Part shown: in pieces, positions 16,925-25,122 of the stretch
Position numbering within the stretch: position 1 is the first letter of the stretch
How the letters are laid out: each line of letters begins with the position of its first letter
From: Balneolaceae bacterium UBA2956
GTDB lineage: Bacteria > Bacteroidota > Rhodothermia > Balneolales > Balneolaceae
Assembly: GCA_002348545.1 (NCBI GenBank)
Contig: DEBM01000059.1
Span: 1 to 27,776, forward strand
DNA: 27,776 bases
Direction: 5' to 3'
The notes under the pieces: generated by a model
Seen by the model: the letters and a program-made list of their open reading frames with translations, nothing else
What the model was told of the DNA's origin: nothing
Database searches by the model: none
Made by a program: the position numbers and the translations under genes

Positions 16925-17160
16925 TCTTCTTTGGAACTACATTCTCCTTGAGAATAACTATTTACTCCACTTGCTTTAGCTAAACAAGCGTTTGGATAAT
17001 TATTTCCATCACAACCACAAACTGGCACATACTGCTTAGTACATACCTTATTCAAATCTGGCTCTGAAAGACAAGTATTATTTGATTCTTGTTTTTCATT
17101 ACAGGTCATGAACAATGAAAAGAGAAATAATGATAATATACCTAACTTAATTCTATACAT
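16921..17160 (-). CDS. Putative lipoprotein with a Kazal-type protease inhibitor domain
   Basis: The protein has 79 residues. A hydrophobic leader (LGILSLFLFSLFMTC) ends in Cys20, a probable though not canonical lipobox, so the protein is likely lipid-anchored or periplasmic. Residues 30-74 hold a Kazal domain: six cysteines at 30, 40, 48, 50, 59 and 74, with the hallmark VPVCGCDGNNYPNACLA and a closing GEC. Kazal domains inhibit serine proteases, and bacterial members often carry this VCGCDG form. The target protease, if any, is unknown. It could protect the cell surface from proteases of neighbours or hosts (inference). It lies 112 bp downstream of the repeat lipoprotein gene on the same strand. 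Its stop overlaps a convergent pseudogene. Confidence 0.85.
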   Translation of the reverse strand: MYRIKLGILSLFLFSLFMTCNEKQESNNTCLSEPDLNKVCTKQYVPVCGCDGNNYPNACLAKASGVNSYSQGECSSKED

Positions 17161-17272
17161 ATTATATCTACAAACCTATTGACTTAGATAATATGCCGTT
17201 AATTATCTGTGATTTACTCAAATAATAATTACAATAAATTAAATGTAAATTACAAATAGAATCTACTGGGCC

Positions 17273-19489
17273 TCAATTATTTGGACAAGTTCCCCACAAA
17301 GGCTTATTCTCATCTTTCAAGGCTGAGTCAAATGAAAAGAGTTCTGGTTCAATAATAATTGTTGGTACACACCAATCTACCAATTCTTGATTAAATGATT
17401 TGGCTCCATTAAACATACCTGACATATCAATAACGGCACCTACATTCCAATTTCCAATATCTTGATTAAATAGTTTTGAACCACTGAACATGAATTTCAT
17501 GTTCACAACATTGGCAACTTGCCAATTACTTATATTTTGATTGAATTCCGAAGCATTAAAAAATGTACTATCCATCATTTCAACTTTAGAAACATCCCAA
17601 GAAGATAGATCTTGGTCAAAAGAAATTGCATTTTTAAACGTTGATGACAAGTTTGTAACCTTTGATACATTCCAAGTATCAATCGTTTGATTGAAATTGG
17701 TAGCCCCAGCAAAAACCCGACTCATATCTGTAACCTTTGATACATCCCAATTAAAAATATTTTGATTGAAGGAAACAGCATCTTCGAACAGACCTGAAAT
17801 TTCTATTACATTACTCGTATTCCAACTACCTATATTTTGATTAAATAATGTAGATTTAAACATGTTTTTTATGTTTGTAACATTGCTGATGTTCCAGTTG
17901 TTTATTGGCTGATTAAATGATGAGTTTTCAAACATACCCTCCATATCAATTACATTGGAAACGTCCCAGGTACTAATTGATTGATTAAACTCTGAATTTT
18001 TAAACATGTCTTTCATGTTTGTAACATTTGATACTCGCCATGAACTAATTGTTTTGTTAAAAACGGAATTAGCAAACATACTGACCATATTCTTAACATT
18101 GATGACTTGCCAGGTACTTAAATCTTGATTGAATAAGGAGGAATCAAACATACTTTCCATATTAGTAACAGATTGAACATTCCAACTTTTAATATTTTGA
18201 TTAAAGTCAGCACCTCTAAACATGTTACTCATATCTATTACATTAGATACATCCCAATTGGAGATATCTTTATTAAAATTTGAACCTCCAAACATGCTTT
18301 TCATCAAAACAACATTGGATACATCCCAATTAGAAATATCTTGATTGAATTGTGAATTCTCAAAAGTACCTGACATATCTGTTACACTTGTTAACACCCA
18401 TTTGCTCAAATCCATATTAAATTTAGTGTTTGCAAAAATACCTGACATATCTGTCATGTTAGATACATCCCATAGACTTATGTCGGTATTGAATTCTACA
18501 GCTCCAGCAAACATATTTTTCATATTTGCTACAGATGATACATCCCAATGAGATATATCACCGTTAAAAGACAATTCATCTTGAAATAATCCTGACATAT
18601 CTGTTATACCACTAGTACAAGATCTAGAGGCATTCTCTACAGTAATTTGGGATACTGATCTCTTTGTATACTCGATGCCTCTAATTATACCTTTGTCTCC
18701 AAGAGAGGCATTACCACAATAAATGGTTGTACCATTTTCCATAAGCCAAAATTGCTGAAAAGTTGCGTTCACTTCTAACGGTTCATTAACAGTAATTACA
18801 ATTGATAATGTAGTATCTGAAATATCTCCCGACCACCCTAAAAAAATCCAATTTTCATCTGCTTCAGCAGATAAGGAGATTTTTGTACCATGATCAAAGT
18901 CTTTAGACTTATCAATGACAATTGAATCAGTAACAATTCCACTGCCAATTATAGTAAGGTTTAAAGGATAGGATTTTAACTCAAAGATAGCCGTTACATT
19001 AATATCCTTTGTGACTTCTAAAGTCAATACAGAGTCTGTGCTAATTATATCCCCTCTCCACTCTTTAAATTCCCATCCCAATTCAGCATTAGGCCTTAAT
19101 TCAATAAGTGTATTGTGCTCATATTCTGTTGATTTATTAGGTAAAATTCGTTCATATACTTGACCCTGACCAATGATTGTCACTTTCAAAGGATATGATT
19201 TTAATCTAAATTCAGCCACTAAATTAATATCCTCAGTCACTAGAATATTCAAAGGATTCTTACTTAGAGTTGAGTCGTTTGTCCAATCAAAGAAAACATA
19301 TCCTGTATCAGGGACTGCCGTGATTGAAATCTCATCACCAGCAGCAAAAGCTTTCTCATCAGGAAAAATTGAAATGCTACCTCCATCTGTTGGAATTACA
19401 AGAGTATTGATAGAAAAAGATTGATTAGTTTCTGTACCACATTGGGTCAAAACTAAACAAATAGCTAAATAGTAAATAAACTTGTTCAT
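17273..19489 (-). CDS. Surface lipoprotein with InlB-type repeats and BspA-like DUF285 repeats
   Basis: The protein has 738 residues. The leader IYYLAICLVLTQC ends at Cys17, a probable lipoprotein site. Residues about 26-243 form three copies of a divergent InlB B-repeat-like unit (GSISIFPDEKAFAAGDEISI, then TAVPDTGYVFFDW; ENWIFLGWSGDI). Residues about 280-700 are 16 tandem DUF285/BspA-like units of 24 or 25 residues built on NWDVSNVTDMSGMF, then FNQDIS. The first unit is 25 residues, the next nine are 24, and the last six are 25. The end (WCVPTIIIEPELF, then PLWGTCPNN) is the usual cap of these proteins in Bacteroidota. The units are not identical at DNA level, so the array is old. Such proteins are exposed on the surface and thought to act in adhesion. 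The ligand is unknown. Confidence 0.9.
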   Translation of the reverse strand: MNKFIYYLAICLVLTQCGTETNQSFSINTLVIPTDGGSISIFPDEKAFAAGDEISITAVPDTGYVFFDWTNDSTLSKNPLNILVTEDINLVAEFRLKSYPLKVTIIGQGQVYERILPNKSTEYEHNTLIELRPNAELGWEFKEWRGDIISTDSVLTLEVTKDINVTAIFELKSYPLNLTIIGSGIVTDSIVIDKSKDFDHGTKISLSAEADENWIFLGWSGDISDTTLSIVITVNEPLEVNATFQQFWLMENGTTIYCGNASLGDKGIIRGIEYTKRSVSQITVENASRSCTSGITDMSGLFQDELSFNGDISHWDVSSVANMKNMFAGAVEFNTDISLWDVSNMTDMSGIFANTKFNMDLSKWVLTSVTDMSGTFENSQFNQDISNWDVSNVVLMKSMFGGSNFNKDISNWDVSNVIDMSNMFRGADFNQNIKSWNVQSVTNMESMFDSSLFNQDLSTWQVINVKNMVSMFANSVFNKTISSWRVSNVTNMKDMFKNSEFNQSISTWDVSNVIDMEGMFENSSFNQPINNWNISNVTNIKNMFKSTLFNQNIGSWNTSNVIEISGLFEDAVSFNQNIFNWDVSKVTDMSRVFAGATNFNQTIDTWNVSKVTNLSSTFKNAISFDQDLSSWDVSKVEMMDSTFFNASEFNQNISNWQVANVVNMKFMFSGSKLFNQDIGNWNVGAVIDMSGMFNGAKSFNQELVDWCVPTIIIEPELFSFDSALKDENKPLWGTCPNN
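17350..18556 (-). repeat. Tandem coding repeat array, period 72-75 bp
   Basis: The DUF285 part of the repeat lipoprotein gene appears in DNA as about 16 copies of a 72- or 75-bp unit. On the plus strand each carries a variant of ACATCCCAATTAGAAATATC, TTGATTAAA and AACATACTTTCCAT. The limits are approximate. Copies are clearly related but diverged at many positions. Confidence 0.75.
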
Positions 19490-19773
19490 CCGGATGTAAT
19501 TTTATAGTGAGTAATAAGTTATCGGCATAATTATGTCTTTCATAAGAAATAAATTTGAGCCATGACGTATACCCAAAATGTACATATTAGATACATCATA
19601 CTTTCGTTAATCTACTTTCACTTTTTTTGATTACTCTTACCTATAACTTTTAATCTGACATGCAGAGAATATTTTTTTCAACATCTAGACTGTGCGTAAG
19701 CGTCCAAAGAGTGTGATCAATATTAAAAGATGAGATAACCAGATTTTTCGTTAAGTGCTCGAGTAAAATAAAT

Positions 19774-19812
19774 AAAAAAACCCTAACCTATTTATATACA
19801 TAAAGTTAGGGT
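19774..19812 (-). terminator. Rho-independent terminator of the tRNA gene
   Basis: On the minus strand, ACCCTAAC pairs perfectly with GTTAGGGT (8 bp, 19780-19787 with 19805-19812) around a 17-nt AT-rich loop, followed by a run of seven T (19774-19780 as A on the plus strand). It begins 9 nt after the tRNA 3' end, so it terminates that transcript. Confidence 0.85.
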
Positions 19813-19821
19813 AAAATAATG

Positions 19822-19895
19822 TGGGCCCAGAGGGACTTGAACCCCCGACCAATCGATTATGAGTCGACTGCTCTAACCAACTGAGCTATGGGCCC
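19822..19895 (-). tRNA. tRNA with CAU anticodon, probably tRNA-Ile2
   Basis: The minus strand folds as a complete 74-nt tRNA. It has a 7-bp acceptor (GGGCCCA with TGGGCCC), a D arm with GCTC/GAGC, an anticodon stem GTCGA/TCGAT (one G-U) enclosing CTCATAA, and a T arm GGGGG-TTCAAGT-CCCTC. The discriminator is A and CCA is not encoded. The anticodon CAU could be Met or lysidine-modified Ile. The stretches GACTCATAATCG, TTGGTCG and GGTTCAAGTCC match the E. coli minor isoleucine tRNA much better than elongator Met, and C4-G69 and C5-G68 agree with the TilS recognition pairs, so Ile2 is preferred. A terminator follows at once. The gene stands alone. Confidence 0.93.
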
Positions 19896-20009
19896 GTCTT
19901 TGGAAAATTATAATAATACGAAGCTAAAGCACTAGAAAAAAATATTTCTTAAGGGAATTCAAAGCACTAGTGAATCAATAAGAGTAATTTAATTATAAAA
20001 ACAGGATAA

Positions 20010-20231
20010 ATTCGAAGGCTGCACATAGAAATCACCTTAGATTATGATACTTCATATACTACCCATGATCTATCACAACTTAAAGCTTTACATACAGAAT
20101 ATGCCAATGAAACTGGTTCAATCAAAGCAATGTATATATTCAAGGATTAAGAAAACGCCGTCCAGCCATTCAAAAACTCTACTCCAGTATCTATGATTAC
20201 CTTAAAGGAAGAATCTCATGCTCAGAAATAA
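20010..20231 (+). pseudogene. Decayed small gene remnant with one in-frame stop
   Basis: A plus-strand frame open after TAA 20007-20009 reads as protein (LHIEITLDYDTSYTTHDLSQ, then LKALHTEYANETGSIKAMYI) to TAA 20148-20150. It then continues in the same frame (ENAVQPFKNSTPVSMITLKE, then ESHAQK) to TAA 20229-20231. There is no convincing start codon near the beginning. The composition of both halves looks coding. It is probably the eroded 3' part of a gene of about 70 or more codons. The family is not recognised. It lies between the tRNA and hisE. Confidence 0.4.
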
Positions 20232-20295
20232 AAAATTATTCCTAACTTTAATACAAAATATTTTTAGTATTCTTCCAAAAGGTAGGATCGGATGA
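20218..20295 (+). CDS. Possible 25-residue ORF upstream of hisE
   Basis: ATG at 20218 opens 25 codons, reading MLRNKKLFLTLIQNIFSILP and ending KGRIG before TGA 20293-20295. AAGGAAGAA lies about 8-16 nt before the ATG, a fair ribosome binding site. It overlaps the end of the preceding remnant in another frame and stops 21 nt before the hisE start. It could be a leader peptide, another remnant, or chance. Confidence 0.2.
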   Translation: MLRNKKLFLTLIQNIFSILPKGRIG

Positions 20296-20316
20296 AAGAA
20301 TAATACATTAAAAATA

Positions 20317-20655
20317 GTGACACCACCTAAAAAATTGACTGACAAAGACCTGGTTTTTTTGAAAGAACTAGAGGCACTGATTTACGAGCGTAAAAATCAA
20401 ATGCCTAAAGGTAGTTACACCACGGCGATGTTTAAAAAAGGGCTCGATAAAATTGCCCAAAAAGTTGGAGAGGAAGCTGTTGAGACTGTAATTGCCTCTA
20501 AAAATAAAGGAAGTAAAGAAACCATAGAAGAAGCCTCAGATTTGCTATTTCACTTAATGCTTTTACTGGCAAAAAAAGATATCTCTCTGCATAAAATCGT
20601 AAAAACTCTTCGTAAACGACATAAAAAAGGTAATCATAAGCATATAGGAGAATAA
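20317..20655 (+). CDS. hisE: Phosphoribosyl-ATP pyrophosphatase
   Basis: HisE hydrolyses phosphoribosyl-ATP to phosphoribosyl-AMP and pyrophosphate, the second step of histidine synthesis. The protein has 112 residues and starts with GTG at 20317. The family core is clear: LEALIYERKNQMPKGSYTTA, then GLDKIAQKVGEEAVETVIAS and EEASDLLFHLMLLL. The acidic EExxE and ExxD sets of the all-alpha MazG-like fold are in place for magnesium and substrate binding. It is a stand-alone HisE, not the fused HisIE, and no other his gene lies in the window. It is followed after 3 nt by an OsmC-type gene, so the two are co-transcribed. I see no other ATG upstream in frame. Confidence 0.93.
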   Translation: MTPPKKLTDKDLVFLKELEALIYERKNQMPKGSYTTAMFKKGLDKIAQKVGEEAVETVIASKNKGSKETIEEASDLLFHLMLLLAKKDISLHKIVKTLRKRHKKGNHKHIGE

Positions 20656-20658
20656 AAG

Positions 20659-21081
20659 TTGAGTATTAAAGTAGAATGGAGACAAGAAGGTTACCAATTT
20701 GAAGCTGAGAATACCATTGGTGGAAAAATTAGAATGGATGGGGACGGGGTGCTTCAGGGTATTGAAGGAGGAATTACCCCTTTTGAATTATTATTAGCTG
20801 GAGTGGGTGCTTGTAGCGCTATTGATGTGTTGATGATTTTAAAAAAACAACGTCAAACCATTAAAAACTTAGTAGTTCAGGTAGAACCCGAGAAAATTAA
20901 AAACGATGTAGGCTATTCTGAATATAAGAGTATTCACATGCACTATATACTTGTAGGGTCTATTGAACAGCTTAAAGCTGAAAAGGCGTTACAACTCTCC
21001 GTTGAAAAATATTGTTCAGTTTCTAAGGTAATCGAAAAAGCATCGAAGATTAGCTACAGCGTTGAGATTAAGGAAGAATAA
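20659..21081 (+). CDS. OsmC family peroxiredoxin-like protein
   Basis: This 140-residue cytoplasmic protein has the OsmC/Ohr fold. OsmC proteins reduce organic or inorganic peroxides by a thiol mechanism. Both family cysteines are present: Cys52 in LLLAGVGACSAIDVL and Cys119 in EKYCSVSKVIEKA. The length and the ending (YSVEIKEE) place it nearer the YhfA-like branch than Ohr. The start is TTG at 20659, chosen because AGGAG at 20646-20650 sits 8 nt upstream and the family begins near this point. The Shine-Dalgarno site lies inside the end of hisE and the genes are 3 nt apart, so translation is coupled. The link to histidine synthesis is not obvious. Confidence 0.9.
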   Translation: MSIKVEWRQEGYQFEAENTIGGKIRMDGDGVLQGIEGGITPFELLLAGVGACSAIDVLMILKKQRQTIKNLVVQVEPEKIKNDVGYSEYKSIHMHYILVGSIEQLKAEKALQLSVEKYCSVSKVIEKASKISYSVEIKEE

Positions 21082-21242
21082 GCCGAGAAGTCTGGATTTT
21101 TTCTAAGTAATATTGCTTCATGACTCTAATCATCAAGTATTATAAGGGTGCAAAAAAGGCCAGAATTCCATAAAGAAATCGATCTTTTCTGGACATAAAA
21201 ATGCTCGTTATTTTAGTTGATTGTATAGACTTTATAAGCAAT

Positions 21243-22241
21243 TTACATTATTCGTGTAATCAAATCTGCAGTCCGCATAGAATATCCAGCCTCGTTATCA
21301 TACCATCCAATTACCTTTACTAGCTTTCCATCAACTTTTGTTAAGTCACTATCAAAAATATTAGAATGAGGATTCCCAACTATATCTGTGGAAACCAATG
21401 GCTCAGTAGTGTACTCTAAGATTTCGCTTAGTGAGCTTTCAGAAGCGGCTTTAAATGCAGCATTTACCTCTCCGACCGTTGTTCCTTTATTTACTTCACA
21501 AACAAGATCAGTTAAAGAACCTGTTGGAGTTGGAACACGAACAGCGCCACCATCTAATTTACCATTTAGATGAGGCAATACTAAACCAACAGCTTTAGCC
21601 GCACCTGTAGAAGTTGGTACTATATTAATCGCTGCGGCTCTAGCCCTTCTCTTATCTTTATGAGGTGCATCTAAAATACGTTGATCTCCAGTATAGGCGT
21701 GAATAGTAGTCATGAATCCCTTAACTAAACCAAAATTATCATCAATAACTTTAGCCATAGGAGCTAAACAATTAGTGGTGCAGGAGGCATTAGAATAAAT
21801 ATCAATACTTGGTTCAATTTCGTGGTCGTTAACACCTAATACGATGGTTTGAATATCACCTTTTGCTGGTGCAGAAATAACAACTTTTTTCGCCCCAGCT
21901 TTCAAATGCTTTCCGGATGAGTCTTTATCTGTAAAAAAACCAGTCGATTCAACTACTACATCCACTCCTAAGTCTCCCCAATTCAAATTTACTGGATCTC
22001 TTTCAGCAGTAACCTTGAAGCTTATTCCATCGATATTTAATTGATCAGCGTCGGCTTTTACATGTCCTTTAAATATCCCTTGTGAGGAATCATATTTAAA
22101 TAGGTGAGCAAGAGTTGCTGTGTCGGTTAAATCGTTAACGCCAACAACTTCAATTTGATTGGCATACTTGGCTAAAATTGCTCTTGTGACCATTCGACCT
22201 ATGCGGCCAAACCCGTTAATCCCGACTTTGATTTTTGACAT
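21243..22241 (-). CDS. gapA: Glyceraldehyde-3-phosphate dehydrogenase, type I
   Basis: This glycolytic enzyme oxidises glyceraldehyde 3-phosphate to 1,3-bisphosphoglycerate with NAD and phosphate. The 332 residues are of normal length. The dinucleotide site is GINGFGRIGR at 7-16, with Asp37 in VNDLTD favouring NAD over NADP. The catalytic motif SNASCTTNC places the cysteine at 154 and the partner histidine at 181 (TTIHAYTGDQ). The S-loop region HKDKRRARAAA and the ending WYDNEAGYSMR are standard. A good ribosome binding site (AAAGGAAA, around 22248-22254) sits 7 nt upstream of the ATG. It is divergent from the P5C dehydrogenase gene, with a 287-bp promoter region between them. Confidence 0.98.
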   Translation of the reverse strand: MSKIKVGINGFGRIGRMVTRAILAKYANQIEVVGVNDLTDTATLAHLFKYDSSQGIFKGHVKADADQLNIDGISFKVTAERDPVNLNWGDLGVDVVVESTGFFTDKDSSGKHLKAGAKKVVISAPAKGDIQTIVLGVNDHEIEPSIDIYSNASCTTNCLAPMAKVIDDNFGLVKGFMTTIHAYTGDQRILDAPHKDKRRARAAAINIVPTSTGAAKAVGLVLPHLNGKLDGGAVRVPTPTGSLTDLVCEVNKGTTVGEVNAAFKAASESSLSEILEYTTEPLVSTDIVGNPHSNIFDSDLTKVDGKLVKVIGWYDNEAGYSMRTADLITRIM

Positions 22242-22528
22242 GACGATTTCCTTTTTTAATGAATATTACTATCAGTTATCGTGATTCAAATATAGAGTGA
22301 CGATATTATAGCATTGTACATATCAAGTAGATAAGAAAACAAATTGATTTTTCTTAAACTCCAGAAAAATATCTACCTAAACTACGTTTAAATCACTACA
22401 AACTACTATTAAAACCGCACTCTTTCAATCATTTTACGCTAAAATAATAAGCTCTAAAGCCTTTTTGAACTGGGAACCCTTTTCTGCCTATATTACCATA
22501 TAAATTATCCATCTAAATTTTAGGTTCT
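22242..22528. promoter_or_regulatory. Divergent promoter region between gapA and the P5C dehydrogenase gene
   Basis: This AT-rich 287 bp separates two outward-facing genes. On the gapA strand it contains TATAAT (22305-22310, seen as ATTATA) and TATATTTG (22287-22294), the latter matching the TAnnTTTG -7 box known from Bacteroidota promoters. No matching upstream box is convincing, so the exact start site is unsure. No promoter could be assigned for the other gene. Confidence 0.4.
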
Positions 22529-24145
22529 ATGTCCGATTTAACTATTGAACAGTATCGCAACGAAGAGTATTTAAATTTTGAAGACCCAACTGTTGCAAAA
22601 GCGCAGCAGGCTGCCATTGGAGAAGTTCGAACTAAGTTTGGCCAATCGCATTCTCTCTACGTCAATGGGCATTGGATAAAAGGTGATTCGGGCACCTTTG
22701 ACAGCGTAAACCCTTCCAATCTAAGTGAAACTGTTGGCAACTTCCAACTAGCCAGCTCAACTCAAGCTTTATCAGCCTTAGATTCGGCTTGGAACGCCTT
22801 TGAACAATGGCAATTTGTACCTGCACAAAAGCGTGCAGATTATCTTTTTACTATCGCTGAAATCATGAAGCGTCGCCGCTTGGAAATAAATGCCTGGATG
22901 ATTAGTGAAGCTGGTAAAAACTACATAGAAGCAGATGCTGACACGGCTGAGGCTATTGATTTTGTTAGATATTACGCATACGAAGCTCTTCGAATGGATA
23001 AAGGTATGCCGGTACTAAGCGAAAACTGGGGTGATCACAACAAAACGATTTACATGCCTGTAGGTGCAGGGGTGAGTATTTCACCCTGGAATTTTCCTTT
23101 CGCTATATTTGTGGGTATGGCTATTGCCCCTATAGCAGTCGGTAACACAGTAGTAGCTAAACCAGCTCCAGATACCCCAAAAATGGGGTATTTAATGGCG
23201 GAAATTGTTGAAGAGGCAGGGTTACCAGCTGGAGTTTTTAATTTTGTAACTGGCGATAACATTGAAGTCGGAGAGACCTTAGCACGTAGTCCAAAAACAC
23301 GATTTATCTCTTTCACTGGATCAAAAGCAGTAGGACTACATTTAACTGATATTGCAGCACAAGTAGTTGAAGGACAGCATTTTTTAAAGCGAATGGTCTG
23401 TGAATTAGGAGGTAAAAATGCCACAGTGGTTGACGATGATGCAGATATAGACCTAGCAGCACAAGAGATTGTAAAAGGAGCTTTTGGCTTTCAAGGACAA
23501 AAGTGTTCTGCGGGCTCACGAACCATTGCCGTTGAATCTGTTTATGATGAACTCCTTGAGAAAGTGGTCGCAATAACTAAAGCTCTTCAGGTGGGTGATG
23601 CAAAGGATAATTTTGCTGCAGGTCCAGTTATTAATCAAAAAGCAGTAGATAAAATTTTACACTATATCGAAATTGGCAAGAAAGAAGGTCGCTTAATGTG
23701 CGGTGGTAAAAAGGCAGAAACCGAACATGATGGTCATTATATTGAGCCAACGGTGTTTGCCGATATCACAGAAGATGCGGTAATTGCACAAGAAGAAATT
23801 TTCGGCCCTGTAACCGCATTCATTAAAGCCAAAGACACCAAAGAAGCCATTAGAATTGCAAATAATACACAATATGGTCTTACAGGAGCTTATTTTTCTA
23901 ATAATCCCACAAAAATTGATTATGCATTACGCCATTTCCGGGTAGGAAATATGTATGTGAATCGAAAATGTACAGGAGCCCTGGTGGGTGCCCAACCCTT
24001 TGGTGGGTTTAATCTGAGTGGTACCGACGCGAAAGCTGGGGGTCGAGATTATTTGAAATACTTTTTAGAGCCAAAATCAATGACGATTCATCCTAAAGAA
24101 GGCGTTGCATTTACGCTCAGTGAATTTAACTTTACTAAGGAGTAA
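22529..24145 (+). CDS. pruA: L-glutamate gamma-semialdehyde (1-pyrroline-5-carboxylate) dehydrogenase
   Basis: This aldehyde dehydrogenase oxidises glutamate gamma-semialdehyde to glutamate with NAD, the second step of proline breakdown. It has 538 residues, close to the stand-alone RocA/PruA type and not the bifunctional PutA. Visible motifs are the oxyanion region SPWNFPFAIFVG (185-196), the NAD site FTGSKAVG (262-269), the catalytic base Glu292 in CELGGKNA and the nucleophile Cys326 in FQGQKCSAGSR. The N-terminal section with NEEYLNFEDP and the late VNRKCTGALVGAQPFGGFNL, then SGTDAKAGG, are diagnostic of the P5C dehydrogenase branch. No proline dehydrogenase gene is in the window. It converges on fmt with only 23 bp between. 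Confidence 0.95.
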   Translation: MSDLTIEQYRNEEYLNFEDPTVAKAQQAAIGEVRTKFGQSHSLYVNGHWIKGDSGTFDSVNPSNLSETVGNFQLASSTQALSALDSAWNAFEQWQFVPAQKRADYLFTIAEIMKRRRLEINAWMISEAGKNYIEADADTAEAIDFVRYYAYEALRMDKGMPVLSENWGDHNKTIYMPVGAGVSISPWNFPFAIFVGMAIAPIAVGNTVVAKPAPDTPKMGYLMAEIVEEAGLPAGVFNFVTGDNIEVGETLARSPKTRFISFTGSKAVGLHLTDIAAQVVEGQHFLKRMVCELGGKNATVVDDDADIDLAAQEIVKGAFGFQGQKCSAGSRTIAVESVYDELLEKVVAITKALQVGDAKDNFAAGPVINQKAVDKILHYIEIGKKEGRLMCGGKKAETEHDGHYIEPTVFADITEDAVIAQEEIFGPVTAFIKAKDTKEAIRIANNTQYGLTGAYFSNNPTKIDYALRHFRVGNMYVNRKCTGALVGAQPFGGFNLSGTDAKAGGRDYLKYFLEPKSMTIHPKEGVAFTLSEFNFTKE

Positions 24146-24168
24146 TCCCTATTCTATATCGGAAAAAT

Positions 24169-25122
24169 TTAGGTGTTTAAAACCCCTTCCAATTGATTAT
24201 TCCTGAGGTAATCTGAAGCCTTGACTTTATTTTTTGATGGGAACTGAATCATATTTACCCAAATGAAGCCATCTATACAAGCGCTGTATAAATGACCGTT
24301 TTCAATTATTATTTGCCCGGGCTTTGTGGTTAACAATGAGTATTTCTGAGACAATTTTGTGCTTACTTGTTTGGACGGTAAAGAAACTGAATGAATTTTG
24401 ATGGTAATACCGTCCATGCTTACCCATGCTCCTGGAACAGGAGTCATGGCTCGAAATTGATTATATAAAGAACTAAGATGTTGGTTGAAATTCAGTTGCC
24501 CGTCTTTTCTAAATACTTTTGGAGCGGGAGTGGCCAACCGATCATTTTGAGACTCTAAGCTGTAATCACCTGATTCTATTATCGTCAGAGCTTGGTTCAA
24601 GGCGTCAGCTCCAACATATTTTAATCGATTGTATAACTCACCAGTTGTTTCTGTAGGCCCTATGGGGGTCTTATGTGAACAAAGTATTGCCCCAGTATCA
24701 ACCTTAGTATCTAGGAAAAAGATAGTACATCCCGTTTCCTCCTCCCCATTTGCAATAGCCCAGTGTATTGGGGCAGCACCACGGTATTTAGGAAGTATAG
24801 ATGCATGCACATTAATTGAGCCTATCTTTGGCAAATCTAATACCGAGGGCGGCAAAATTTTGAAGGCTACTACTACAAATAAATCCGCATTAAGTTTTTT
24901 TAATGAATCAATTAAGTCAGGATCGTGTGTAGAAGAGGTTGTAATAACTGGTATTCCATGTTCGATAGCCAAAGCTTTTACTGGTGTAGGTGTAAGAGGC
25001 TTAGCCCTGCCCCTCCTCTTGTCTTCGCCACTTACTACCGCTAGGAGCTCATGACTAGATTCTATAATTCGTTGTAAACTAGGTAGGGCAAATTCAGGTG
25101 AGCCCATAAATACAATCTTCAT
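24169..25122 (-). CDS. fmt: Methionyl-tRNA formyltransferase
   Basis: Fmt formylates the initiator Met-tRNA with 10-formyl-tetrahydrofolate, allowing bacterial translation initiation. The 317 residues are of typical length. The N-terminal catalytic domain begins MKIVFMGSPEFALPSL. It carries the tRNA-contact loop SGEDKRRGRAKPLTPTPVKA (31-50) and the folate-enzyme motif NVHASILPKYRGAAPIHWAI. The catalytic set Asn104, His106 and Asp142 (KVDTGAIL) is intact. The C-terminal OB-like domain (about 205-317) has MTPVPGAWVSMDG. Its ATG overlaps the stop of def by 4 bp (25119-25122), so it is translated together with deformylase, the enzyme that later removes the formyl group. It is the last gene of the HU-ruvX-def-fmt run. 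Confidence 0.97.
   Translation of the reverse strand: MKIVFMGSPEFALPSLQRIIESSHELLAVVSGEDKRRGRAKPLTPTPVKALAIEHGIPVITTSSTHDPDLIDSLKKLNADLFVVVAFKILPPSVLDLPKIGSINVHASILPKYRGAAPIHWAIANGEEETGCTIFFLDTKVDTGAILCSHKTPIGPTETTGELYNRLKYVGADALNQALTIIESGDYSLESQNDRLATPAPKVFRKDGQLNFNQHLSSLYNQFRAMTPVPGAWVSMDGITIKIHSVSLPSKQVSTKLSQKYSLLTTKPGQIIIENGHLYSACIDGFIWVNMIQFPSKNKVKASDYLRNNQLEGVLNT

Noticed and set aside
17350..18556. CRISPR-like periodicity of about 72-75 bp
   Set aside because: The repeats are in-frame protein-coding units (DUF285) without spacers, and copies diverge like protein repeats.
19822..19895. Assignment as elongator tRNA-Met because of the CAU anticodon
   Set aside because: The anticodon arm, variable loop and T arm match the minor tRNA-Ile2, and C4-G69 and C5-G68 fit TilS recognition. 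Met remains only the second choice.
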